A program made the translations under genes and the position numbers. A stretch of 64,000 bases of DNA from NCBI GenBank assembly GCA_021413735.1, contig JAIOPV010000072.1, positions 62,001 through 126,000 on the forward strand, read 5' to 3'. Below the pieces are notes generated by a model. The model had not been told where the DNA came from, did no database searches, and saw nothing but the letters and a program-made list of their open reading frames with translations. Position 1 is the first letter of the stretch; the number at the start of each line of letters is the position of its first letter. Shown here piece after piece: positions 17,973 to 26,702 of the stretch. The DNA comes from Planctomycetota bacterium (GTDB lineage Bacteria; Planctomycetota; Planctomycetia; Gemmatales; Gemmataceae).

Positions 17973-19313
17973 GTGTCCACGCTGATTACCCCGCGAACGC
18001 TGTCTGGATTTCGCGACTACCTGCCCGATGTGATGCTCGCCCGAGAAAGCGTTCTGCAAAAGGCTCGCGCTGTCTACCGTTCTTACGGCTTCACTCCCAT
18101 CGACACGCCCGCTTGCGAAGCTCTCGACGTGCTGCTCGGCAAAGGCGGCGACGAATCCGATAAGCTCGTGTATCGCGTTTTGAGCGCTCGTGGCGACAAG
18201 GCCGAGATGGGTCTACGCTTCGACCTGACGGTTCCCTTCGCACGCTTCTCGGCCCAGTACATCAACCAGCTTGGCACGCCGTTCAAACGGTACGCGATGG
18301 GACCGGTCTGGCGTGGTGAACGTCCGGGGCAGGGGAGGTATCGCGAGTTCTGGCAGTGCGACTTCGACACGATCGGCACCACGTCGAACGCGTCGGACAT
18401 CGAAACGGCACTCGTCATCAACGATCTGTTCGTGGCGATCGGCTTCGACAAGTTCGAGATCCGAATCAACAACCGCCTGCTGCTGAATGGTCTGCTGGAG
18501 TTGAAGGGACTCGCAGAACAGGCTGTACCGTTGCTACGCTCGCTCGACAAGCTGCCGAAGATTGGCCGCGACAAGGTGGCCGAGGAGATGGTGAAGGAAG
18601 CTGGCATTTCGACCGAGCAAGCCGACGCCGTGCTGAAACTCGCGGAGGTCACTGGGCCGAATGCGGAAGTGCTCGACAAGGTGGAGGCGTTCTTCGCAGC
18701 GTCACCGAACGAGAAGGCGGCCGAGGGCATTCGCCGGTTGCGGGGGTTGCTCGCGGTGGCGAAGACGGTCGGAGTTCCGGAGGGCCGCATCAAGATCGAC
18801 CTGAGCATTTGTCGGGGCCTCGACTACTACACCGGCACCATTTACGAAACCTTCCTGACGGACCTTCCCGGCATCGGTTCGGTGTGCAGCGGTGGCCGTT
18901 ACGACAACCTCGCGAGTAAGTACACGAAGCAAGTGCTGCCGGGCGTGGGGGCGTCGCTTGGCGTGGACCGTCTCATTGCTGCAATGGAGGAACTGAAGCA
19001 TCCGTTGCTGACGGGGCAAACGACGCCAGCCGAGGTGCTGGTGGTGAACTTCGACGCGACACGCCTTGGCGACTACCAGCGCATTGCGAGCGTGCTGCGT
19101 GCGGCTGGCGTGAACGTGGAAGTGTATCCCGAGGCGACGAAGCAAGTGGGCAAGCAGTTCCAATACGCAGAGAAACGCGGCTTCAAGCTGGCGGTGATCG
19201 CGGGCCCGTCGGAGTTCGAGCAAGGCGTGTGGAAGGTGAAGGACTTGGCGAAGCGTGAGGAAGTGACGGTGACCGAGGCGGAACTGGCGGCACGGGTAAA
19301 GGCGCTCGTTTAG
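17973..19313 (+). CDS. hisS: histidyl-tRNA synthetase
   Basis: This 446-aa class II aminoacyl-tRNA synthetase charges tRNA-His. It starts at GTG 17973, with GGAGAG about 11 nt upstream. Motif 1 region is TLSGFRDYLPD. Motif 2 is seen around GPVWRGERPGQGRYREFWQC. The histidine-specific motif GLDYYTGTIYE precedes motif 3 GVGASLGVDRL. The C-terminal anticodon-binding domain covers about residues 340-446. The upstream repeat element ends 15 nt before the start codon. Confidence 0.97.
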   Translation: MSTLITPRTLSGFRDYLPDVMLARESVLQKARAVYRSYGFTPIDTPACEALDVLLGKGGDESDKLVYRVLSARGDKAEMGLRFDLTVPFARFSAQYINQLGTPFKRYAMGPVWRGERPGQGRYREFWQCDFDTIGTTSNASDIETALVINDLFVAIGFDKFEIRINNRLLLNGLLELKGLAEQAVPLLRSLDKLPKIGRDKVAEEMVKEAGISTEQADAVLKLAEVTGPNAEVLDKVEAFFAASPNEKAAEGIRRLRGLLAVAKTVGVPEGRIKIDLSICRGLDYYTGTIYETFLTDLPGIGSVCSGGRYDNLASKYTKQVLPGVGASLGVDRLIAAMEELKHPLLTGQTTPAEVLVVNFDATRLGDYQRIASVLRAAGVNVEVYPEATKQVGKQFQYAEKRGFKLAVIAGPSEFEQGVWKVKDLAKREEVTVTEAELAARVKALV

Positions 19314-19314
19314 C

Positions 19315-19335
19315 GGTCGCCCCGGCGGGGCGACC
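19315..19335. terminator. small hairpin after hisS
   Basis: A 9-bp perfect stem (19315-19323 with 19327-19335) with a 3-nt loop begins right after the hisS stop. There is no T-run, so termination is uncertain. Confidence 0.5.
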
Positions 19336-19349
19336 TACGGACCTCCGAC

Positions 19350-19922
19350 ATGAACCGCGACAACCACTACGAGGCGGCGTTCGATGCGTTCCTCCGAGCG
19401 CGTGGGGTTGCCGTTGTCGCGGTAGACGAAGCACGTCGCAGCTACATTGACGAAACTTCCATCAAGTCGCCGGACTTCCTCGTTGTCGGCGAACACGACG
19501 CCAGACTCGTCGTGGATGTGAAAGGTCGCAAGTTCCCTGGCGGCACGAGCGAACATCCTCGCATGGTGTGGCAAAACTGGTCCACCCGCGAAGACATCGA
19601 CGGCCTCGATTTCTGGACCAACCGCTTCGGGCCGAGTTTCCGGGGCGTTCTCGCGTTCGTGTATCAGATATTGCCGTGCGTCGAGTTGCCGGAGGCAACT
19701 CCCGATTTGTTCGAGTTCCGCGATCGGGTCTATCTGATGCGTGGCGTCTGCGTGAGGCAGTATCGCACCACAATGCGACAACGCAGCCCGCGATGGGGAA
19801 CCGTTCACCTTCCAACAGCCGACTTCCGCAAAGCTGTGAAGCCGTTCTCGCATTTCCTTGGGCCACGCAGTGTAGAATCCAAACAGATCACCGCAGAGAA
19901 CGCAGAGTTCGCAGAGAGTTGA
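19350..19922 (+). CDS. HYExAFE family protein, nuclease-like fold
   Basis: This 190-aa protein opens with NHYEAAFDAFLRARG, the family signature, and has SPDFLVV (Asp 42) and VVDVKGRKF (Asp 56, Lys 58). That arrangement resembles the PD-(D/E)xK core of restriction-endonuclease-like folds. The family is planctomycete-typical and I know of no established function; DNA processing is inference. The last about ten codons (ITAENAEFAES) are encoded by the left arm of the repeat at 19887-19966, so the natural C-terminus may have been altered by repeat insertion. Confidence 0.78.
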   Translation: MNRDNHYEAAFDAFLRARGVAVVAVDEARRSYIDETSIKSPDFLVVGEHDARLVVDVKGRKFPGGTSEHPRMVWQNWSTREDIDGLDFWTNRFGPSFRGVLAFVYQILPCVELPEATPDLFEFRDRVYLMRGVCVRQYRTTMRQRSPRWGTVHLPTADFRKAVKPFSHFLGPRSVESKQITAENAEFAES

Positions 19923-19966
19923 AATTCAATTCTCTCCTCGGCGTTCTCTGCGTCCTCCGCGGTGAA
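19887..19966. repeat. imperfect inverted repeat of CGCAGAG words
   Basis: The left arm (19887-19920) and right arm (19931-19966) are imperfect reverse complements made of CGCAGAG words spaced by 2 nt. The left arm encodes the end of the HYExAFE protein; the right arm ends 7 nt before the next start codon. Confidence 0.8.
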
Positions 19967-19973
19967 TCCTCTT

Positions 19974-20771
19974 ATGCGACCACTCCGTATCGGTATCGTC
20001 GTCGAATCCACGGGCTTGCCTCTGCGGGCAGCCATCACGCAAGCCGCTCGCATGTCCTCGGCGGGCATCCAAGTTGACGCTGTCGGCGAACTCGCTCCCG
20101 ATGCACTCGGCGAAACCGGCCGGCGAGCGTTCCGCAATCTGCTGCTCTCGTTCAGTCAAGAACTCGCGGCGTTGAATGTGCCGCTGCGAAACGGCCTCGA
20201 CTCTGCCGAGAAGTTGCAACAGCGGCTCGATCACGTCCGCAAGGTCATGCACCTCGCCGTCGATCTCGGCACCCAGCGCATCGTGGTGCCGTGCCCAAAG
20301 ATTCCCGAAGACGCGACCACGGCCCGCGCCACGACCATGCGGGAATCGCTGCTCGTGCTGGGCGAACAGGCGGATCGTCTCGGGTTGGTGCTGGCTCTGG
20401 AGATCGGCTTCGACTCGGCCGACAAGGTGAAGCAATACCTCGGCGGCTTCGATATGGGCACCCTGAAAGTGACCTTCGACCCCGCGAACATGCTCCTTCA
20501 CGGGCACGATCCACTCGCGAGCCTGCATCCACTGAAGGAGTATCTCACGCACGTTCACGCCCGCGATGCCCGCAGTGCGAGCCTTAACCGCGGCATGCAA
20601 GAAGTGCCGCTCGGTGCTGGCGACATCGACTGGATGGCGTTCACCGCCACGCTGCAAGTATTGGAGTACGACGGCTTCATGGTCGTCGAACGCGATCAGG
20701 GCGAAGACAAACTCACCGACGTGACCAACGGGGTGAAGTTCCTGCGACGCTTCGCGCTGCCCGCGATTTAG
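19974..20771 (+). CDS. sugar phosphate isomerase/epimerase (xylose isomerase-like TIM barrel)
   Basis: This 265-aa protein starts at ATG 19974; an ATG at 19962 lies in the repeat arm. Barrel features are IGIVVESTGLPLRAAI, LGTQRIVVPCPK, LALEIGFDS, TFDPANMLL with metal-binding Asp, YLTHVHARDA with His, and YDGFMVVERDQG with a terminal Glu. This matches the AP_endonuc_2/xylose isomerase-like family, which isomerises or epimerises keto-sugars or inositols. The substrate is unknown. The gene is convergent with the oxyR-like gene, with the two stop codons overlapping. Confidence 0.85.
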   Translation: MRPLRIGIVVESTGLPLRAAITQAARMSSAGIQVDAVGELAPDALGETGRRAFRNLLLSFSQELAALNVPLRNGLDSAEKLQQRLDHVRKVMHLAVDLGTQRIVVPCPKIPEDATTARATTMRESLLVLGEQADRLGLVLALEIGFDSADKVKQYLGGFDMGTLKVTFDPANMLLHGHDPLASLHPLKEYLTHVHARDARSASLNRGMQEVPLGAGDIDWMAFTATLQVLEYDGFMVVERDQGEDKLTDVTNGVKFLRRFALPAI

Positions 20772-21649
20772 CCGTTGTGCCTCACCACATCCACGAAGGC
20801 CCGCAGCGATGCGGGGCGGTATCGCTGCTTGTGCCACACCGCACACAGCGTTCGTGTGGGTGCGGGCTTTCCCAGCGGACGATACACGCAACTCTTCGCC
20901 ACGTCCGCGACGGCAGCCATCTCCGGAACCACCGACACGCCCTGATTCGCCGCGACCATCGCGAGCAACGTCACGATCTGTTCGCCCTGACAAACCACTC
21001 GCGGTTCCAGTCCGCCGCGATGACAGAAGCTCAACACCTGGTCGCCGAAGCAATGAACGTCGTCGAGCAGAATGAACGGTTCATCCACGACATCGCCCAG
21101 TTTCAATTCGGCCTTCGACGCGAGCGGGTGCTTCGGCGGCAGCGCCATCACGAGCGGTTCCGTGAACAACTTCTCGACGTGCAAACGCTCGTCGCGAATC
21201 GGCAACGCCATCAAGCCAATGTCGAGATCGCCGGAGAGCAGATCGGCGAGCAGCCGTTCCGTGAGGTCTTCCTTGAGTTGGATTTTCACCGTGGGGTGTG
21301 CCTTGTGAAATCGCGTCACGGCGATCGGAAGCAAGAACGGCGCGACAGTCGGGATCGCTCCGACACGCAACCGCCCGCCTTCCGACGAATCGCGAACGGC
21401 TCGCTCGGCTTCCCCCATCGCGGCCAGGATCGACTGAGCGTGACTGAGCAGAACGTTCCCGGCATCGGTGAGCACAACCTTGCGACCGAGACGGTCGAAG
21501 AGCTGGCGACCGATCCCCTTTTGCTTGCTTTCGAGGCGAAGAATCTGTTCGCTGAGTGTCGGTTGTGTCACACCTTCACGCTCGGCAGCTCGTGTGAAGC
21601 TGCCCGTTTCTGCGACCGCGACGAAGTACTTGAGCTGGTGAATCTCCAT
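20768..21649 (-). CDS. oxyR: LysR-family regulator, OxyR-like
   Basis: This 293-aa regulator has an N-terminal winged helix (MEIHQLKYFVAVAETGSFTR) and a C-terminal effector domain. The segment DDVHCFGDQVLSFC places Cys 200 and Cys 209 nine residues apart, the same position and spacing as the peroxide-sensing cysteines of E. coli OxyR (199 and 208). It therefore probably activates peroxide defence genes when oxidised. A perfect 7-11-7 inverted repeat 22 nt upstream of its start (21671-21695) is a candidate autoregulatory site. No catalase gene is adjacent. Confidence 0.82.
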   Translation of the reverse strand: MEIHQLKYFVAVAETGSFTRAAEREGVTQPTLSEQILRLESKQKGIGRQLFDRLGRKVVLTDAGNVLLSHAQSILAAMGEAERAVRDSSEGGRLRVGAIPTVAPFLLPIAVTRFHKAHPTVKIQLKEDLTERLLADLLSGDLDIGLMALPIRDERLHVEKLFTEPLVMALPPKHPLASKAELKLGDVVDEPFILLDDVHCFGDQVLSFCHRGGLEPRVVCQGEQIVTLLAMVAANQGVSVVPEMAAVADVAKSCVYRPLGKPAPTRTLCAVWHKQRYRPASLRAFVDVVRHNG

Positions 21650-21670
21650 AAACATCCCCGATGCTAATTG

Positions 21671-21695
21671 CAATTGGAATCGTTAATCCCAATTG
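21671..21695. promoter_or_regulatory. candidate LysR/OxyR operator
   Basis: CAATTGG at 21671-21677 and CCAATTG at 21689-21695 form a perfect inverted repeat with an 11-nt spacer, containing the T-N11-A form of LysR sites. It lies between the divergent oxyR-like and TIGR02996 genes, in AT-rich sequence unlike the surroundings. It could control both. Confidence 0.65.
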
Positions 21696-21734
21696 TAGCG
21701 GCAAACCGTCGCCCTGGCGCACTAAACCAAACGC

Positions 21735-22985
21735 ATGTCGGATCACGACGCATTACTGGCCGCAATCTGTGCCGATCCGGACGAGGACACGCCACGCCTC
21801 GCGTTCGCCGATTGGCTCGACGAAAACGACCAATCCGAACGAGCCGCATTCGTTCGCGCACAGATCGAACTCGCTCGCACGCCGCCGTGGGAGCCATTCG
21901 CGGTGATGTGCCGATGGCGAAAGCCCGATCTCGTCAGCGGGAAGTCGTTTCGCCATACGCTCCCCGCTGTGGATGGCTTCCATGTCTCGTGGCCGCACGA
22001 TGCGTTCCGTCGCGGGTTCGGCTGGCGTCTGAACGTCGCTTCACCCGGTCTCTGGGAACAGACGGAGCCACGGATTCTCGGTCGTGCTCCCGTCGGCGAG
22101 ATGCATCTTCATAACGCGCCTTTGATCGAGGATTGGCAGCAATTCGCAGCGTCGGCCGTCATGCCAAGCCTGCGAAAACTGCACTTCGTGTCCAGCCCGA
22201 TTGATGGGCTTCGAGTGTTGCGTGAAACACCCGCTGCTTTGGGCATCACCGACATCTATTTTGAGCGAGCGAGCGGCGCAGGAATGCCTGTCGTGGTTGA
22301 GGATTTACTCGGTTCACCGCTCGGAAAGGTTGTTCGCGGCTTGCACTTCCATATAGGCTACGAATCACTCTTCGATCTGATCGACTCTCTTCACCTGGGT
22401 CAAGGGCTGGAACGCCTCTCGTTCTCCGTGATGGGATTGACCGCCGACCACCTTCGGTATCTGTGCGATGGTTCCACGCTCAGCGAACTGGTCGAGTTAA
22501 ACATCAGCGACGAACCGTTCGGAAATGATGGCATTCGCGTGCTGGCGGGTGCCCTGCCTGCATCGCTCCAGACGTTGCGGCTTTCACACACCGGCGGCCA
22601 GGCAGACGGCCTTGAAGTGCTGACACAATCCCGACAATTGGCGGGCCTTCGGCGGCTCGATCTGAGTCGGAATCCTCTCGCGCCGCGTGCGATTCGAGTG
22701 CTGGCATCTTCGCGATCGCTGGCTGGTTTGCGGTCCCTGGATTTGCACGAGTGCCGTATCGGCGACAAGGGCGTTCGCAGGCTCACACGGGCGAAGTTCT
22801 GGCCGCGACTGGTCGAACTCGATCTTCGCGGAAACGTGATCTCGCCCGCCGGGATGCAGCATCTTCTCGACGCGGAGTTGCCACCCGATCTCACGGCGAT
22901 CGTGCTGGACGGCGAGCAGTTGGGCAGCGAATTGCGGAACGAACTGCGGAAAAAGTACGCCGAACGAGTGTTGTTCGGCGTTTGA
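21735..22985 (+). CDS. TIGR02996 domain protein with leucine-rich repeats
   Basis: This 416-aa protein starts with the Gemmata-type repeat-companion domain (LLAAICADPDEDTPRLAFAD, WLDENDQSERAAFVRAQIEL). After a divergent middle, at least five leucine-rich repeats follow from about residue 235 (LSELVELNISD, LQTLRLSH, LRRLDLSRNPL, LRSLDLHECRIG, LVELDLRGNVIS). It is soluble with no signal peptide. LRRs imply protein binding; the partner is unknown. It shares its promoter region with the oxyR-like gene. Confidence 0.88.
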   Translation: MSDHDALLAAICADPDEDTPRLAFADWLDENDQSERAAFVRAQIELARTPPWEPFAVMCRWRKPDLVSGKSFRHTLPAVDGFHVSWPHDAFRRGFGWRLNVASPGLWEQTEPRILGRAPVGEMHLHNAPLIEDWQQFAASAVMPSLRKLHFVSSPIDGLRVLRETPAALGITDIYFERASGAGMPVVVEDLLGSPLGKVVRGLHFHIGYESLFDLIDSLHLGQGLERLSFSVMGLTADHLRYLCDGSTLSELVELNISDEPFGNDGIRVLAGALPASLQTLRLSHTGGQADGLEVLTQSRQLAGLRRLDLSRNPLAPRAIRVLASSRSLAGLRSLDLHECRIGDKGVRRLTRAKFWPRLVELDLRGNVISPAGMQHLLDAELPPDLTAIVLDGEQLGSELRNELRKKYAERVLFGV

Positions 22986-23073
22986 GAAGTGGTGGCGGAA
23001 AGAAAGGAAACCCCCTCACCTGCGACTCGAAGACTCGTCGCGACCTCTCCCCCACCGGTTCTGACGAACCATG

Positions 23074-26000
23074 TCACTTCTTGATGGGAGACTTCTCGCC
23101 GGGCTTGACGAACGTGATCCGCACGGCAGGGCGTCTTCCTTCCGCTGGCACCACGGTTTCCTCGACTGTCGCAACCACAAGCGGCGGGTGCGACCCAGAA
23201 CCGAAGGCAGGCCGAGGCATCGGAGTCGCATTCGCGTCGGGCTTTGCGACCGGCGTCGAACCGAAGGCCGCGCGGGGGGCTGGCGTTGCGCCAGTGTCCG
23301 GTTGCGGCGATGGCGCACTCAAGCCCGCAATCGCGATCTTCACCATCGGCTTCAGCGAGGGATTAGAAGGCGGTTTCGAGGCAGACGCATCCGCAGGTTC
23401 GCCGTCGGGATCGAGGGTATAAAGCGGTTCCTGTTCGGCGGGAGGCGACACAGGTTTTGAAATCTCCACGGGCTTCGACGCTTCAGCCTTCGGCACTGCG
23501 GGCATGCTCTTCCCTGAGCCGCTTGCGTCGGCATCGAGCGAAAGAACCGCCCCGGCTGCCGCGGATACCGGTTCCACCTCATCAAGCGTGAATACCTCAG
23601 ACTCGGAGCCGTCGGCGTTCTCGCTCGTCGCAGCGGGGACCGCGTCGAGCATCGAGCCGATCGCCGACCCAAACGCAACCGATGCGGCAGGCATCGGCGG
23701 CAGTTCGTTCGCCACGACCGGCGCGACGACTTCGACAACCGGCGCGGGTTCGGCTGCCGGCACTTCGGGAACTGCTTCGGCTGCAACAACCACTTCGCTT
23801 TCGATTGCCGCCGCTGGAATCGGCAACTCGGGTGCAGGTTCGGCCGGTGCCTCTGCAACCGACGGAATGATCGGGGCGGTTTGCGCTTTCATCTCAGGTT
23901 CCGGCTGGAACGAAAAGGTCTGCTCAACCTCAACCGGCGCAGAAACGACAGGTTCAACTGGCACCGCGAAAGCAGGTTCAACTGGCACCGCTGGCTCGGG
24001 TTCGATTTCGAGCGAGATCGCCGGAGCGACTTCCGCAGGCAGAGCGGGTTCAGCCTCGATCGCAGTTTCGAGAACCGGTGCTGGCTCCTCAACCGCTGCC
24101 GGCTCGGCGACCGCAACATCGAGAACCGCAGCGTCTGGCACGACGACCGGCTCACTCGCAATCGGCACATCGGAAATCGGTGGCACGACCACCGGTTCCG
24201 CAATCGCCTCCGCAACGACCGGAGCCAGCACTTCCAATGTGGGTTCCAACTCCACCGGTGGCTCGCTCTCCACGATATCTGCCGAAGTCGGCAGAGGCTC
24301 TGCCACCGAAATCAGTTCAGCCCTCGCGGCGGCAATGACCGAGATCGGTTCCGAAACGGGCGTTGCCTCGGCCACAGCCTCGGCGGGAACGGCCTCTGCG
24401 ATCACGAACGATTCGTCTTCAGCAGACGCGGCAATGAACGATTCTTCCTCAGCAGACGCGGCAATGAACGATTCTTCCTCAACCGACGCAGCAGGAATCG
24501 GCGACTCAGATGTCTGCGGCGTGAGCGGTGGAGTCTTCACAGAGATTGCCGCGAGCGGGGGAGCTTTCGGTTCGGCCGCGTCGCCCTCGACCACCCTGAT
24601 TACCTCATCGGAAATCGTTTCTCCCTTGAGTTCATCAACAGCGGGTGCCACAGGTTCGGCCGGTAGGCCGGCCATCGCGGGCATCGTACTCGCCACGGGC
24701 AGCGTGGACATCGTGATGACCGAAGGCAGCGTGGACATCGTGTTGACCGAAGGCAGCAACTCTGGCGGCACAGAGACGACCGGAATCGGCTCCTCGACGG
24801 GAACCAAGCTGATCGACTCGACCGCTTTCGGAATTTGCAACTCCCCAGATTCCAGCACGATTCTGGGGATGTCCTGGCCTTGCGTCTGCACCGGCGACGG
24901 ATACGTGATCTCGGGATACTCCTTGTCGATGTATCCCTGAACTTCGCGTGCATCGATCAGATCGGCGTTCTTCCGGATGTGGAACACCACCCGGTAGAAC
25001 TCATACGACATGTGTTCTTTGAGGTCGTCCACGTTGGCGAACAGGATCCACGGCGAGCGGTGATCCATCACGGCCGGGACGAAATGCTCCTTGGCGTTTT
25101 CTTCGCGGTCGGCGTTCGCTGGATGTCCTCGCCACATCGGCGGGGTGTCTTCGTCTTCGTACTCTTCTCGTTGGCTGTCGAAGATTCGGACCTTTTCGCC
25201 AGAGTTCGGTTGCGGCAGCGCCGGCGGAAGCCCAAGGTCCGGCTGCTGATTCTTCCATCGTACAATCGCTGCGGCCCGATCCTGGTGTAGATACATATCG
25301 TTCGAGTAAAGGTCGTGATCTTCGGCCAGGTGAACCAGTTCGTCGATTGCCTCGTTGAAGCATTGCATTCCGAATCGAACGCGAAGCAGGCTGTGCGTGA
25401 GCGCGTCGCTGCCGGCGGCGCTGACCGCCACGAGATCGGCGTGGAATTCTTGTTCCCAGGCCATCGCACGCCCAGGCAACGCGACCGCTTTCAGGATGAG
25501 CCAGAGAACCGCGTGACCAGCCTCCAGAATCCAACTCACGGGGTAGACCACCGGCCACGTCAGCATCTTGAGTTGGAACCCGCGATCCGTTTCCGGGTTG
25601 TGCTTGCACGCTTTGAGAAAGCGGTCGAAGAAATCCTCGCCTTCGATCAAGTCGAAGACGATGTTCTGCACCACTGCGCAGGAACTCTTTGAGCGGCCCA
25701 AATGGCAGAATTGCCCGAATTCGTGAGCGAGAACGGCCTTGAACTCGCTCAGATTCGTACAGTTCACCAACCCCATGCCGATGAGCAGATCGCGTTTCGG
25801 TTCGGTGAACAAGTTGAAGATCGAAGTGCTGACGGTGTATTCCGCGATCACGTCGGGACACACATACACGCGGTTCGGGAACGGTGCTCCGAGTTCGTGG
25901 CACAGTTGCTGGAGGAAATCGAACAGCAGCGGGTGTTCGTCGTCGTGAACCTCGACGTACATTTCCCGGTTCACGGCGGGCCGTTTGAAGAAGCCTTTCA

Positions 26001-26253
26001 CCAGGAACAGGACAAAGATGGTGGACAGGACAACGCCGACAATCTTGAGTACGGCCGGACCACTGGAAAGCGTGAGCGCGCACCAGACTCCAACCATCGC
26101 GAACAAAACGATCATCGTGAAGTAGAAGATCAGGAAAACGAACAGGCCCGTGAGAACTCGGTTCTGTTGCTTCGCGTACGAGTCGGCGTAGTCGGTGAGC
26201 CCTTCGGGCACATCGGGGGGACTTGGCGGATACAGGGTTTTCAACTCGGACAT
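23074..26253 (-). CDS. M48-like membrane metallopeptidase with altered HExxH and long low-complexity tail
   Basis: This 1059-aa protein has two transmembrane helices (about residues 33-62 and 70-88) and an M48/HtpX-like domain to about residue 330. The usual zinc motif HExxH reads HEFGQ (His 177, Glu 178, Gln 181), and FCH places a His at 184. The third-ligand motif EQEFHADLVAV is intact. From about residue 470 to the end the protein is low-complexity Pro/Val/Ala/Glu, with a repeated SFIAASAEEE block at about residues 600-625. It may be an inactive peptidase or scaffold. The coding sequence is confirmed by the intact frame and the conserved domain. Confidence 0.82.
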   Translation of the reverse strand: MSELKTLYPPSPPDVPEGLTDYADSYAKQQNRVLTGLFVFLIFYFTMIVLFAMVGVWCALTLSSGPAVLKIVGVVLSTIFVLFLVKGFFKRPAVNREMYVEVHDDEHPLLFDFLQQLCHELGAPFPNRVYVCPDVIAEYTVSTSIFNLFTEPKRDLLIGMGLVNCTNLSEFKAVLAHEFGQFCHLGRSKSSCAVVQNIVFDLIEGEDFFDRFLKACKHNPETDRGFQLKMLTWPVVYPVSWILEAGHAVLWLILKAVALPGRAMAWEQEFHADLVAVSAAGSDALTHSLLRVRFGMQCFNEAIDELVHLAEDHDLYSNDMYLHQDRAAAIVRWKNQQPDLGLPPALPQPNSGEKVRIFDSQREEYEDEDTPPMWRGHPANADREENAKEHFVPAVMDHRSPWILFANVDDLKEHMSYEFYRVVFHIRKNADLIDAREVQGYIDKEYPEITYPSPVQTQGQDIPRIVLESGELQIPKAVESISLVPVEEPIPVVSVPPELLPSVNTMSTLPSVITMSTLPVASTMPAMAGLPAEPVAPAVDELKGETISDEVIRVVEGDAAEPKAPPLAAISVKTPPLTPQTSESPIPAASVEEESFIAASAEEESFIAASAEDESFVIAEAVPAEAVAEATPVSEPISVIAAARAELISVAEPLPTSADIVESEPPVELEPTLEVLAPVVAEAIAEPVVVPPISDVPIASEPVVVPDAAVLDVAVAEPAAVEEPAPVLETAIEAEPALPAEVAPAISLEIEPEPAVPVEPAFAVPVEPVVSAPVEVEQTFSFQPEPEMKAQTAPIIPSVAEAPAEPAPELPIPAAAIESEVVVAAEAVPEVPAAEPAPVVEVVAPVVANELPPMPAASVAFGSAIGSMLDAVPAATSENADGSESEVFTLDEVEPVSAAAGAVLSLDADASGSGKSMPAVPKAEASKPVEISKPVSPPAEQEPLYTLDPDGEPADASASKPPSNPSLKPMVKIAIAGLSAPSPQPDTGATPAPRAAFGSTPVAKPDANATPMPRPAFGSGSHPPLVVATVEETVVPAEGRRPAVRITFVKPGEKSPIKK

Positions 26254-26702
26254 ACGACTCGTGGTGGTTGGGCGCTACTTGGTATTTTCGGGCAATTCTG
26301 CCAGCCACTTGCCGCACGAGGAGAGTACGGCGACCTCTCCGACAATGGGAGATCACAGTTCAAGCACATCGGGGTTGTGACCTCTCAGCGTGGCACGAGG
26401 TCAAAACCAAGAGAGTGGTTCCGGGCAGGGAGAGCACGCTCAACACCAACTGCACAACTCCTGAGTGAGCCGTCACGATTTCGACGCCTGATCTTCACTC
26501 ATAAACGATTGCCGGACGCAAACGCTGTGTCAACCCCGTACATGGGCACGGATTTAAGATTTTGGGGAGCCACGGGAAAAAGCTCCGCTGGCTGAATCGC
26601 CACCCCCTCGCTGGCACTCGGGGTTCGCCCCTAAACCAATGCCTTTTGGCGAACCCCGACCGCAAGGGAGGGGGTGGACAACACCAACACGGAACACTTC
26701 GT
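26254..26702. other. intergenic region with one hairpin element
   Basis: This 449-nt gap lies between two minus-strand genes and contains the inverted repeat at 26600-26677. It should hold the promoter of the M48-like gene. No open frame has plausible protein features, and I cannot identify promoter boxes. Confidence 0.55.
26600..26677. repeat. 30-bp inverted repeat, 26 of 30 paired
   Basis: The arms 26600-26629 and 26648-26677 are reverse complements at 26 of 30 positions, with perfect outer (CCACCCCCTC) and inner (TCGGGGTTCGCC) parts and an 18-nt loop. It lies 25 nt downstream of the glgC copy 2 stop on the minus strand and may be its terminator. Confidence 0.85.

Noticed and set aside
23504-24940. 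Plus-strand open frame rich in Ser/Thr/Ala/Gly
   Set aside because: It mirrors the low-complexity tail of the minus-strand M48-like gene and has no independent start signal or domain.
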